From NCBI GenBank assembly GCA_951813575.1, contig OX638375.1, forward strand, positions 3,818,752 to 3,882,751: DNA of 64,000 nt. The letters are read 5' to 3'. Below are positions 9,676-18,939 of this stretch, in pieces. A program made the translations under genes and the position numbers. How positions within the stretch are numbered: the stretch's first letter is position 1; every line of letters starts with the position of its first letter. This stretch comes from Candidatus Binatia bacterium (GTDB lineage: Bacteria; Desulfobacterota; Binatia; UBA9968; JAJDTQ01). The notes under the pieces were generated by a model, which saw only the letters and a program-made list of their open reading frames with translations, ran no database searches and was not told where the DNA came from.

Positions 9676-12486
9676 ATGAAACGATCACGAAAGACATCCA
9701 AGACGGTGGAGGTTCTGACCCACGGCAAGGCGTCGCGCAAGAATATCCCTACGGCCGAATATCAGCCTCTGATGAAGAAGGACGATGAGAGTCCGGTCCA
9801 GGTCGCCTACGAGCGCCGCAACCGTGATCTTGACCCACAACTCGTCTGGCGGGGCAAGGATGTGCAGGACTGGTCCGACCTCGTCGTCCAGGCGCCGCCA
9901 CTCTTCATTCAGGAAAAGGTCCACCCGAAGGCTCTGATCGAGGATCTGCTGCGTAGGAGTAAGCAATCACAGGAGGAGCAGGCTCGTGACGAGCCTGGCT
10001 TCCACTTGGACCTGTTCGCCGATTTCAACGGCCTTCCTTCCGAGGACGCCAAGACGGAGTTCTACCAGCACGACGCCAACTGGTCGAACCGGATGATTCT
10101 GGGCGACAGCTTGCAGGTGATGGCGTCGCTGGCGGAGCGGGAGGGACTGCGCGGCAAGGTGCAGTGTATCTACATCGACCCGCCCTACGGCATCAAATTC
10201 AATTCCAATTTCCAGTGGTCGACGACCAGCCGCGATGTCAAGGACGGCAACGCCGCGCACATCACGCGCGAGCCGGAGCAGGTGAAGGCGTTTCGAGATA
10301 CGTGGCGGGACGGCATTCACTCGTATCTGACGTATCTGCGGGATCGGCTGACCGTCGCGCGGGATCTGTTGACTGAGAGCGGATCGATCTTCGTGCAGAT
10401 TGGGGACGAGAATGTGCATCGGGTGCGGGCGTTGATGGATGAGGTGCTTGGAGGGGAGAACTTTGTGAGCGAAATTATTACCAAGAAGAGCGGCGGCATG
10501 GGTCAAGCGCAGATAGATAACGTTTCTGACTTCATTCTGTGGTACGCACGAGACAGAGATTCAGTGAAGTACCGACCATTGTTCGACAAGAAAGACTTTG
10601 GTTCAGGGCCCGGCTTGCGATACCGAACAGTGCAAGAAGCCAACGGCTGCACTCGACGGATGACAAGAACTGAAGTTGAGGAACCGTCGTTATTGCCAGT
10701 TGGGAGTCGGGTTTTTCTTGGCGGCCCCTTGACCTCTGAAACATCCAGTAACTCAACCACTTTCGATTTTGAACTGGCGGGTCGACAAATAGCGCTCAAG
10801 AAGGGTGGTTGGAAAACTAACAAACTAGGCATGGGTCGACTGATTCGGGCAGATCGCCTGTTTAACACCAAGAGTTTTGTCAACTATAAACTTTTTTTTG
10901 ACGACTTTTGTGCGGCTGGTATTCCCAACTTATGGCAGGATACCATGGGAACTGCAGAACAAAATAAGGTTTACGTAGTCCAGACAGTGCGGAAAGTTGT
11001 CCAACGCTGCATCCTCATGACAACAGACCCCGGTGACCTCGTCCTCGACCCCACCTGCGGCTCGGGCACCACCGCGTACGTCGCCGAACAGTGGGGCCGG
11101 CGCTGGATCACCATCGATACCTCCCGCGTGGCTCTGGCGCTGGCCCGTACCCGCATCATGGGCGCTCGCTATCCCTACTACCTGCTCGCCGACAGCCGTG
11201 AAGGTCAGATCAAGGAAGCCGAACTCGCCCGCAAGGCCCCGTCGGAAGCGCCCACGTATAACGACATCCGCCAGGGTTTCGTGTACGAGCGCGTGCCACA
11301 CATTACCCTCAAGTCCATCGCCAACAACGCCGAAATCGACGTGATCTGGGAAAAGTTTCAGGAAACGCTTGAGCCGATACGTCAGGAACTGAACGACGCG
11401 CTCGGCGCATCCTACGAGGAATGGGAAATTCCGCGCGACGCTGATGACAACTGGTCCGAGGAGGTCAGAAGGTTTCACGCGGAATGGTGGGAACAGCGCA
11501 TCGCCCGGCAAAAGGAAATCGACGCTTCCATAGCCGCCAAGGCCGACTACGAGTACCTCTACGACAAGCCCTACGGAGACAACCGGAAAGCCCGCGTGGC
11601 CGGTCCCTTTACGGTGGAGAGTCTATCGCCGCACCGCCTGCTGGGCGTCGATGAACACGATGAACTCATCGACAAGGTCGCCGAAAGCACGGTCGGGTAT
11701 GGCGACCAGCAGGATTTCGCCGCGATGATTCTTGACAATCTCAAGACCTCCGGCGTCCAACAGGCGCACAAAGAGGACCGCATCGCCTTCTCCAGTATTA
11801 GACCCTGGCCCGGAAGTTTCGTTTGTGCCGAGGGAACCTACGTCGAAGGCAGCAGCGACTCGGGTCCAAGGAAACGCGCCGGCATCTTCATCGGCCCGGA
11901 ATTCGGCACCGTCTCCCGTCCCGATCTTGTATCAGCGGTGCGCGAGGCCGCCGACGCCGACTTCGACGTGCTGATCGCCTGCGCTTTCAACTACGACGCC
12001 CACGCTTCGGAGTTCAACAAGCTCGGCCGCGTCCCGGTCCTGAAGGCCCGCATGAACGCGGACCTCCACATGGCCGGCGACCTCAAGAACACCGGCAAGG
12101 GCAACCTCTTCGTCATCTTCGGAGAGCCGGACCTCGACATCCTCGAAGCGGAGGACAATCAAATCCAGATCAAGGTCAACGGCGTGGACGTATTCCACCC
12201 CAACACCGGCGAAATCCGCAGCGACGGCGCCGACGGCATCGCCTGTTGGTTCATCGATACCGACTACAACGAGGAGAGCTTCTTCGTCCGCCACGCCTAC
12301 TTCCTAGGCGCCAGCGACCCGTACAAGGCCCTCAAGACCACCCTCAAGGCCGAGATCAACGAGGAGGCTTGGGAAACGTTACACAGCGACACCTCCCGGC
12401 CTTTCGACAAACCCGCATCGGGCCGCATCGCCGTAAAGGTGATCAACCACCTCGGAGACGAGGTCATGAAGGTGTTTCGGGTGTGA
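9676..12486 (+). CDS. Type III-like (beta-class) adenine DNA methyltransferase Mod
   Basis: A 936-residue methyltransferase. The catalytic motif IV IDPPYGI (near residue 168) precedes the SAM-binding motif I DPTCGSGTT (near residue 458), the order of beta-class enzymes and type III Mod subunits. The stretch between, about 260-450, is where the target-recognition domain lies. Its DNA (about 10470-11030) is markedly richer in A+T than the rest of the gene and contains a T8 run (10892-10899). The long C-terminal half (~450 residues) has no motif I recognise and makes the protein larger than typical Mod. It is co-directional with Res and the downstream AAA ATPase gene. Confidence 0.9.
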   Translation: MKRSRKTSKTVEVLTHGKASRKNIPTAEYQPLMKKDDESPVQVAYERRNRDLDPQLVWRGKDVQDWSDLVVQAPPLFIQEKVHPKALIEDLLRRSKQSQEEQARDEPGFHLDLFADFNGLPSEDAKTEFYQHDANWSNRMILGDSLQVMASLAEREGLRGKVQCIYIDPPYGIKFNSNFQWSTTSRDVKDGNAAHITREPEQVKAFRDTWRDGIHSYLTYLRDRLTVARDLLTESGSIFVQIGDENVHRVRALMDEVLGGENFVSEIITKKSGGMGQAQIDNVSDFILWYARDRDSVKYRPLFDKKDFGSGPGLRYRTVQEANGCTRRMTRTEVEEPSLLPVGSRVFLGGPLTSETSSNSTTFDFELAGRQIALKKGGWKTNKLGMGRLIRADRLFNTKSFVNYKLFFDDFCAAGIPNLWQDTMGTAEQNKVYVVQTVRKVVQRCILMTTDPGDLVLDPTCGSGTTAYVAEQWGRRWITIDTSRVALALARTRIMGARYPYYLLADSREGQIKEAELARKAPSEAPTYNDIRQGFVYERVPHITLKSIANNAEIDVIWEKFQETLEPIRQELNDALGASYEEWEIPRDADDNWSEEVRRFHAEWWEQRIARQKEIDASIAAKADYEYLYDKPYGDNRKARVAGPFTVESLSPHRLLGVDEHDELIDKVAESTVGYGDQQDFAAMILDNLKTSGVQQAHKEDRIAFSSIRPWPGSFVCAEGTYVEGSSDSGPRKRAGIFIGPEFGTVSRPDLVSAVREAADADFDVLIACAFNYDAHASEFNKLGRVPVLKARMNADLHMAGDLKNTGKGNLFVIFGEPDLDILEAEDNQIQIKVNGVDVFHPNTGEIRSDGADGIACWFIDTDYNEESFFVRHAYFLGASDPYKALKTTLKAEINEEAWETLHSDTSRPFDKPASGRIAVKVINHLGDEVMKVFRV

Positions 12487-12516
12487 AGCCACCGTTACGA
12501 GAGGGGAGGGTGCCTC

Positions 12517-13506
12517 ATGGCTAGCGGTGATCAAATCAAGGCATTACTGAAGTCGCACCTCGATGGTGATGACGACCGCTTCTTTGCCGTCGCCATGCAG
12601 GTGGCGGCTCATGAGGCCAGGCTCGGCCATGGCAAACTTGCCGAAGAGTTACGCGCCATGGTTGACGAAGCCAAGGGCCAAGTTGGGACGGTTCGGCCCG
12701 TTCCCATCGGCCGCCCGCGAGGAGAACTCGCGAATCTCCTGGAAGCGTCATACCCGAAGACTCGTCTCAGTGAGATGATTCTCGGCGATGCTCTCGCTGA
12801 ACAGATCAGCCGGGTCATCCGGGAGCAGCGCCAAGCCAGTCGCATCCTGGCATCTGGCCTCTCCCCCAGGCGGAAATTGCTGCTGATAGGCCCTCCCGGC
12901 ACAGGCAAGACGTTGACGGCTACGGTCTTGGCGGGGGAACTCCGCCTTCCTCTCTTCCAGGTCAGGCTGGACGGGCTCATCACCAAGTTCATGGGAGAGA
13001 CCGCGGCCAAACTAAGGCAGATATTCGATGCCACAAGTCGGAACCGGGGCATCTACTTTTTCGATGAGTTCGACGCCATCGGTTCACAGCGGGGTCTTGC
13101 CAACGACGTGGGTGAGATTCGTCGCGTTTTGAACAGTTTCTTGCAGATGATTGAGCAAGATGGTTCTCACAGTTTGGTCGTTGCGGCGACAAACCATCCC
13201 GGAATACTCGATCACGCCCTGTTCCGCCGTTTCGACGATGTCTTGCACTATGAGTTGCCGGACATTTCACACATTGCAGACCTCCTGAAGAGACGGCTTG
13301 CCGGATCGGTCGCCAAGGGGTTCCGATGGGATGACTCGGCGAAACTGGCGCAGGGCCTGAGTTATGCCGAGGTAACGCGCGCGGCCAACGAGGCTCTCAA
13401 GGACGCGCTGATCCACGACCGTGACAGAGTCCTTCCGGAAGAACTTCGAACCGTACTCGCCGAGCGCAAGCGTCTTGCTGAGAGGTTGACCACGCAAGTG
13501 GAATAG
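12517..13506 (+). CDS. AAA+ ATPase, FtsH/spastin-like module
   Basis: A 329-residue classic AAA ATPase. After an N-terminal ~100-residue helical domain come Walker A GPPGTGKT (near residue 126), the pore-loop-like KFMGETAAKLRQIF segment, Walker B IYFFDEFDAIG (near residue 182), sensor-1 AATNHP and arginine finger FRRFDD. No protease or membrane domain is fused. GGGGAGGG precedes the ATG. The next gene, 21 bp on, encodes a subtilisin-like protease, so the two probably form an ATPase-protease pair, with the ATPase remodelling or feeding substrate. AAA/S8 gene pairs recur in accessory regions of other genomes, from memory. Confidence 0.87.
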   Translation: MASGDQIKALLKSHLDGDDDRFFAVAMQVAAHEARLGHGKLAEELRAMVDEAKGQVGTVRPVPIGRPRGELANLLEASYPKTRLSEMILGDALAEQISRVIREQRQASRILASGLSPRRKLLLIGPPGTGKTLTATVLAGELRLPLFQVRLDGLITKFMGETAAKLRQIFDATSRNRGIYFFDEFDAIGSQRGLANDVGEIRRVLNSFLQMIEQDGSHSLVVAATNHPGILDHALFRRFDDVLHYELPDISHIADLLKRRLAGSVAKGFRWDDSAKLAQGLSYAEVTRAANEALKDALIHDRDRVLPEELRTVLAERKRLAERLTTQVE

Positions 13507-13527
13507 GGCGAGGGGCGGGGGAACCAG

Positions 13528-16056
13528 ATGGCGGAGGCAAACGCGGGTCGACAGCGGCACTTCATTCTCGAGGGCATCACCGAGACAGAGGAGTACCGCC
13601 GCCCAGGAGGTGGCGGGCAGCGCACTTCGATCCCGGAACAGGACCGGATACAGCATGGCGGAGCTCTGCTGGGCCAGCTTGCGGAGTGTCGAGGTGCCGC
13701 CGACGCCGCCCGAGAGATCCAGCAGACTGCCGGGTTCGAAGGAGGTCTGGGCCTCCAGGTCGAATTCGAGAGTTTCCCTGATGTCGAGTTGGCGTTCGAG
13801 AGCTTGGCGAGAGAACGCCAGGGCATCGAATTGCTGAACGTGCGCCATGACGAGAATCGGACCCTCGCCACCGTCTTCGTCCCCGACGGTAAGTTGGACC
13901 ATTTCGAAGGGCTCATCCACGACTATCTGGATGGAAAGCGAGACCGCGCAGACCGTCCTCGTGACAACAGGCGTCTCATCGACGCCATCCAGCAGATCCG
14001 AGCGGCAAGCATTCGGGCGCTTTGGACCGACGATGACGAGGCGTTCCCGACACCCGAGGAAGGTCCGGTGTGGTGGGAAGTATGGCTACCGCGGCAGGGC
14101 ACCCCATCGGACCCCGGTGCGGATCAAATTCTGCCCCCGGATGGTTTCCGACAGAGAGCCGAAGCTCAGGGAATGCAGGTGGCGCAAGGGGAAGCTCGAT
14201 TTCCGGAGCGTACTGTCTTGTTGGTCCGGGCATCCCTCGGAGAGATGCAGCGTTCCATGGTTACGCTGAACAGCATCGCCGAATTGCGGCGGGCGAAGGA
14301 GACGGCGGAGTTCTTTGATTCTCTGGAACGAGATGAGCAACGTGCATGGCTTGACGACCTCCTTGCACGAACACGATTCGCTCAAGATACCGAGGAGACA
14401 CCTTACGTGTGTCTGCTCGATACGGGTGTCAATCGCGGGCATCGATTGCTTGCGCCGGCCCTTGCCGCCCGTGACCTCCATACCGTCGAGCCTGGGTGGG
14501 GGACTGATGATGCCGAGGGGCATGGAACGGAGATGGCAGGCGTAGCTCTGGCCGGCAACTTGGCCGAGATCCTCGAAAGTAGCGACCCTGTAGAAATTGA
14601 TCATCGGCTCGAATCCGTTAAGCTACTGCCAAAGGATGGAGCGACTGGAACGGATCCCCGTCACCATGCGTACTTGATGCTCGAAGCGGTGGCGCGTCCA
14701 GAGGTTACGGCCCCGTCGCGCGTTCGAGTTTTTGGCATGGCCGTCACGGCGCGTGACAATCGGGACCGCGGGCGCCCGTCCTCTTGGTCCGGGGCGGTGG
14801 ATTCGTTGGCGGCGGATATCGACGGATACGGAGCCAACCCGCGGCTACTGGTCGTGTCAGCAGGGAATGTCAGCGATCCCAGCGCGTGGTGGCATTATCC
14901 AAACAGTAACGAGACGGACGGAGTTCACGATCCTGCTCAAGCGTGGAACGCCGTCACTGTAGGCGCCTATACCGACTTCGTCCAGATTGCTGAACCGGAC
15001 GCTGCTGGCTATGTGCCGATCGCCCAGGCGGGCGAACTGAGTCCTTTCAGTACGACCTCTCTGACATGGGAGCGCTTCTGGCCAAACAAACCGGACATCG
15101 TTCTCGAAGGTGGCAACGCGGCCAAGGACTCCCTGAGCGCGGCACCTCTGCCCAGCCTCAGCCTCTTGACGACGCACTATCGTCCCGCGGATCGACTCTT
15201 TACGACGACAAACGCGACCAGTGCCGGTATGGCGCTTGCATCCAGACTGGCGGCACAAATCAGAGGCGCTTACCCTGAGCTATGGCCGGAAACAGTGCGT
15301 GCGTTAGTGGTCCACTCCGCTGAGTGGACGCCGGCCATGAAGCGTATGTTTCTGCAGGGTAGAAGACGCCCATCAAAGCTGGACTACGGGAATCTGGTAC
15401 GGCGGTGTGGATTCGGCGTCCCGGACATCGATCGCGCAATTTGGAGTGTCGAGAACTCCCTGACGATGGTTGTTCAGGAAACGTTGCAGCCGTTCAAACG
15501 TGTGCCGGGCAACCAGGTCACCCTGCGCGACATGCATCTCCACAATCTGCCTTGGCCGCGCGACGTTCTTGAGAGCCTGGGCGACGTGCAAGTCGAGTTG
15601 CGGGTCACGCTCTCCTACTTCATCGAACCCAATCCCTCGCAAAGAGGCGCCCGGTCACGCTACCGGTACGAATCTCACGGGCTCCGCTTTGACGTAAGGC
15701 GCCCGCTGGAATCCACGGATGACTTTCGCCGCCGCATCAACTTGTTGGCAAGAGATGAAGAAACGGGAGGCAATCTGGGCGGCGGCGACCCGTCATGGCT
15801 GATCGGAGGCCAAGGACGCCATCGAGGTTCGTTGCACGGAGACATCTGGAGAGGCACGGCTGCGGACCTCGCGAATCGCGGTTCCATCGCTGTCTATCCC
15901 ACCGCCGGCTGGTGGAAGACTCGACCTGCGCTGGAGCGTTACGACAAAATAGCCCGGTATGCCTTGGTCGTCAGCATCAAGGCGCCGGAGGTGGACGTCG
16001 ATCTCTACAGTGAGGTTGCCAATCTGATTGCGGCGAAGGTCGGCGTTGAGATCTGA
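13528..16056 (+). CDS. Cytoplasmic subtilisin-like (S8) serine protease
   Basis: An 842-residue S8 peptidase with no signal peptide. The catalytic triad is readable in order: Asp in CLLDTGVN (near residue 296), His in EGHGTEMAGVAL (near 331), oxyanion Asn in VVSAGNVSD (near 444) and Ser in NATSAGMALAS (near 564). About 290 residues precede the catalytic domain and ~250 follow it, both without recognised domains and much larger than in secreted subtilisins. Absence of a secretion signal and linkage to R-M genes argue for an intracellular defence or regulatory protease. It ends one base before the next ATG, so the helicase gene is probably translationally coupled. Confidence 0.87.
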   Translation: MAEANAGRQRHFILEGITETEEYRRPGGGGQRTSIPEQDRIQHGGALLGQLAECRGAADAAREIQQTAGFEGGLGLQVEFESFPDVELAFESLARERQGIELLNVRHDENRTLATVFVPDGKLDHFEGLIHDYLDGKRDRADRPRDNRRLIDAIQQIRAASIRALWTDDDEAFPTPEEGPVWWEVWLPRQGTPSDPGADQILPPDGFRQRAEAQGMQVAQGEARFPERTVLLVRASLGEMQRSMVTLNSIAELRRAKETAEFFDSLERDEQRAWLDDLLARTRFAQDTEETPYVCLLDTGVNRGHRLLAPALAARDLHTVEPGWGTDDAEGHGTEMAGVALAGNLAEILESSDPVEIDHRLESVKLLPKDGATGTDPRHHAYLMLEAVARPEVTAPSRVRVFGMAVTARDNRDRGRPSSWSGAVDSLAADIDGYGANPRLLVVSAGNVSDPSAWWHYPNSNETDGVHDPAQAWNAVTVGAYTDFVQIAEPDAAGYVPIAQAGELSPFSTTSLTWERFWPNKPDIVLEGGNAAKDSLSAAPLPSLSLLTTHYRPADRLFTTTNATSAGMALASRLAAQIRGAYPELWPETVRALVVHSAEWTPAMKRMFLQGRRRPSKLDYGNLVRRCGFGVPDIDRAIWSVENSLTMVVQETLQPFKRVPGNQVTLRDMHLHNLPWPRDVLESLGDVQVELRVTLSYFIEPNPSQRGARSRYRYESHGLRFDVRRPLESTDDFRRRINLLARDEETGGNLGGGDPSWLIGGQGRHRGSLHGDIWRGTAADLANRGSIAVYPTAGWWKTRPALERYDKIARYALVVSIKAPEVDVDLYSEVANLIAAKVGVEI

Positions 16057-18196
16057 ATGCGTTTCCTTATCGCGAATACCTTCACTGAAAGTCTGGCCAA
16101 ACTGGCCGCTGAAGAACAGAAGGCTGCCAAGACTACCGCCTTCGACTTGCAGACCTCCCGTCCTCAGCCGGGGCTTAGCTACCACCGGGTCGGGAAATCG
16201 AAAGACCCGAACTTCTGGTCCGTTCGCGTGAGCCGCGATGGTCCGGATCATCGTACATCGGACGCCCGACAGCACGCTCCTGTGCTACGTGGACCACCAC
16301 GACAACGCCTATAAGTGGGCCGAACGCCGTAGACTGGAGATTCACCCACAGACCGGTGCGGCGCAACTGGTTGAGGTGCGGGAGACGGTTCAGGAAATCA
16401 CTGTGCCGAGGGTGGTGGAAGCCGGACAGGAGATCCAGCCAAAGCCGTTACTGTTCACCAACATCACCGACAGTGATCTCTTGAGCTACGGTGTGCCGGA
16501 CGAATGGCTGAATGACATACGCGGCGTCGACGAAGACAGCCTCCTGGATTTGGTCGAGCATCTGCCCGGTGAGGCGGCAGAGGCGCTGCTGGAACTGGCC
16601 GTTGGTGGTTCGCCACGACCCGCCCAGCCTTCTTCATTCGAACACACCGACGTCCATGTGGTGGCAGAACCGGCCGCCGAATATGTCGGAACCGCGCCCC
16701 TCGATCCCTTTGAGCATCCCGATGCCCAACGTCGTTTCCGTGTCATGCACGATGTCGCTGAATTGGAGCGTGCTCTTGAGTATCCTTGGGAGAAGTGGGC
16801 GGTTTTCCTCCATCCGGTGCAGAGGCAGATCGTGGAGAAGGACTTCGCCGGTCCGGCACGTGTCTTTGGTACCGCCGGCACCGGGAAAACCATCGTGGCA
16901 ATCCACAGAGCCGCGCGTCTTGCCAGCGCCAACCCCGATGCCAGGGTCCTCCTGACCACGTTTTCTGACACACTGGCCGACGCTCTTCGGACCAAACTCG
17001 CGCGCTTGATCCACAACCAGCCCAGACTCGCAGAGCGCATTGAGGTCGAGGCCATCGACGCAGTTGGCGAACGGCTATATCGAGCGCAATTCGGTTCTCC
17101 AAGAATCGCAACACGCGACCAGATTGTGGCGCTACTGGCGAATGCGGCGGACCAATCAGACGCGAGTGACTTCAATCCTCGTTTCTTACTCGGCGAGTGG
17201 AAAAACGTCGTCGATGCATGGCAGTTGGATAGCTGGGAGGCTTACCGCGATGTGCGGAGGCTGGGTCGCAAGACACGGCTGCCTTCCGAGCGCCGGTTGG
17301 CCCTTTGGGCTGTTTTCGAGCGGGTCAGGGAAGAGCTTGGGAGACAAGGTCTGGTGACCAGGGCCGGCATGTTCGGCTCGCTGACCGAAAAGCTCAGGGA
17401 CCGACCGACTCCGCTGTTTGAGTTCGTGATCGTGGACGAGGCGCAAGACATCGGAGTCGCCCAACTGCGTTTCCTGGCCGCGCTGGGAAGTCAGCGACCG
17501 AACGGCCTCTTCTTTGCGGGGGATCTTGGTCAGCGCATCTTCCAAACGCCGTTTTCGTGGAAGGCCATGGGCGTCGAGGTCCGCGGGAGATCTCAGATAC
17601 TGAAGCTCAACTACCGCACTTCCCATCAGATCAGGGCTAAGGCTGACCGTTTGCTCGGCCCGGAAGTTACCGATGTCGACGGTAATGTGGAGGATCGGCG
17701 AGGAACGGTTTCGGCATTCAATGGCCCCGATCCCATCATGCGTGTATTCGAAACACAGCAGGAAGAGGCAGATGCCGTCGCGCAATGGTTGCAGCAATGT
17801 GCCAGCGAAGGCGTGAGCCCCGGTGAGATGGGAGTATTCGTGCGGTCTGCGGCGCAATTGGACCGGGCTCGTAAGGCAGTGACCGACGCGGGATTCTTTT
17901 TTCAGGTCTTGGACGAACAGGATAGCAATAGTGGCGACGTTGTCTCGATAAGCACTATGCATCTGGCAAAGGGTCTTGAGTTCCGCACCGTCGCAGTCAT
18001 GGCATGTGACGATGAAGTCTTTCCCTTACAGGAACGGATCGAGAACGTGGCCGACGAAGCCGACCTTGAGGAGGTCTACGACACGGAAAGGCACCTGCTC
18101 TACGTGGCCTGTACGCGCGCCCGCGACCACTTGATAGTCACGGCTGTGGAGCCGGCGTCAGAGTTCCTGGATGATTTGCGGGGACAACCATCATAG
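16057..18196 (+). pseudogene. RelE-like/UvrD (SF1) helicase fusion split by a +1 frameshift
   Basis: The first 61 codons encode a RelE/ParE-like start (MRFLIANTFTESLAKL...NFWSVRVSRD). In a different frame from 16241 the same domain continues (VRIIVHRTPDSTLLCYVDHH...YKWAERR) into a UvrD-type helicase. Its motifs are Walker A GTAGTGKT, VIVDEAQD, AGDLGQRIF, LNYRTSHQIR, STMHLAKGLEF and YVACTRARDH. Removing one G at 16240/16241 would join the frames into a single 712-residue protein. So either the gene is broken, or this is an assembly error or a programmed shift. An ATG at 16238 could restart translation of the helicase part alone (652 residues). It abuts the protease gene with no gap and its end overlaps the GST gene tail by 6 bp. 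Confidence 0.82.
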
Positions 18197-18826
18197 TCCG
18201 TCATCCCTCGGCGGAATCTGCAACCCCCTCTGCACCGCCGGCCTCGCGCCTACCCGGGCCAGCCACTTTCGCACGTTGGGGTAGCGGTCGAGGTCGATCT
18301 CCTGCATTTCCCAGCGGTAGATCCAGGGGTAGGCCGACACGTCGGCGATGGAGTAGTCACCCGCGAGATACTCCCGGCCTTCCAGGCCGCGGTTGAGCAC
18401 TCCGTAGACGCGGTTGTTCTCCGTTTGCCACACGCCCAGGTGGGTGTGTTCTTCGCCGGCGTCGCGGCGGCGGATCTGCCAGTGCACGCCCAGGCCCGTG
18501 TGGGTGATGTGGCCGGAGGCGAAGAACAGCCAGTTCAGGGCCTCCATGCGGGCGGCCGGGTCTTCGGGCAGGAGCCGCCCCGACTTTTCCGCGAGATAGA
18601 TCAGAATCGCGCCTGACTCGAACACGGTGACGGACGCGCCATCGGGGCCGTCATCATCCACGATGCAGGGGATCCGGCCGTTGGGGTTGATGGCCAGGTA
18701 CCAGTCTTCTTTCTGTTCCCCCGTATCCAGGTCCATGGGCCGGACCCGGTAGTCGAGTCCGGATTCCTCCAGCATGATGGACGCCTTGCGGCCGTTGGAT
18801 GTCGCCTTGCTGTACAGTGTGATCAT
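18191..18826 (-). CDS. Glutathione S-transferase family protein
   Basis: A 211-residue GST. The thioredoxin-like N-terminal domain starts MITLYSKATSNGRKASIMLEE, and PNGRIPCIVDD gives the cis-proline; ESGAILIYLAEKSG gives the glutathione gamma-glutamyl site. The C-terminal helical domain holds the ADVSAYPWIYRWEM motif. This resembles bacterial YfcG/Ure2-like disulfide reductases. ATG at 18826 is preferred because it starts at the first beta strand; the open frame extends to 18925 with no conserved residues. It is divergent from the decarboxylase gene and shares its promoter region (18827-18939). Confidence 0.9.
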   Translation of the reverse strand: MITLYSKATSNGRKASIMLEESGLDYRVRPMDLDTGEQKEDWYLAINPNGRIPCIVDDDGPDGASVTVFESGAILIYLAEKSGRLLPEDPAARMEALNWLFFASGHITHTGLGVHWQIRRRDAGEEHTHLGVWQTENNRVYGVLNRGLEGREYLAGDYSIADVSAYPWIYRWEMQEIDLDRYPNVRKWLARVGARPAVQRGLQIPPRDDGL

Positions 18827-18939
18827 CGTCGTCTGCCTTTTTGTCCGCGTGGTTTGTGGCGAGTCTACCGATTTCCTGTAGACTTTATCACAGGGATACA
18901 TTGGCCTCCGAGCACTCTGTTGCATCCCAGGACCCTGTT

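Noticed and set aside
4914..18196. BREX or DISARM system
   Set aside because: No BrxZ/PglZ, BrxL, DrmA/DrmB or phospholipase-D-like genes are present; Res/Mod are type III-like.
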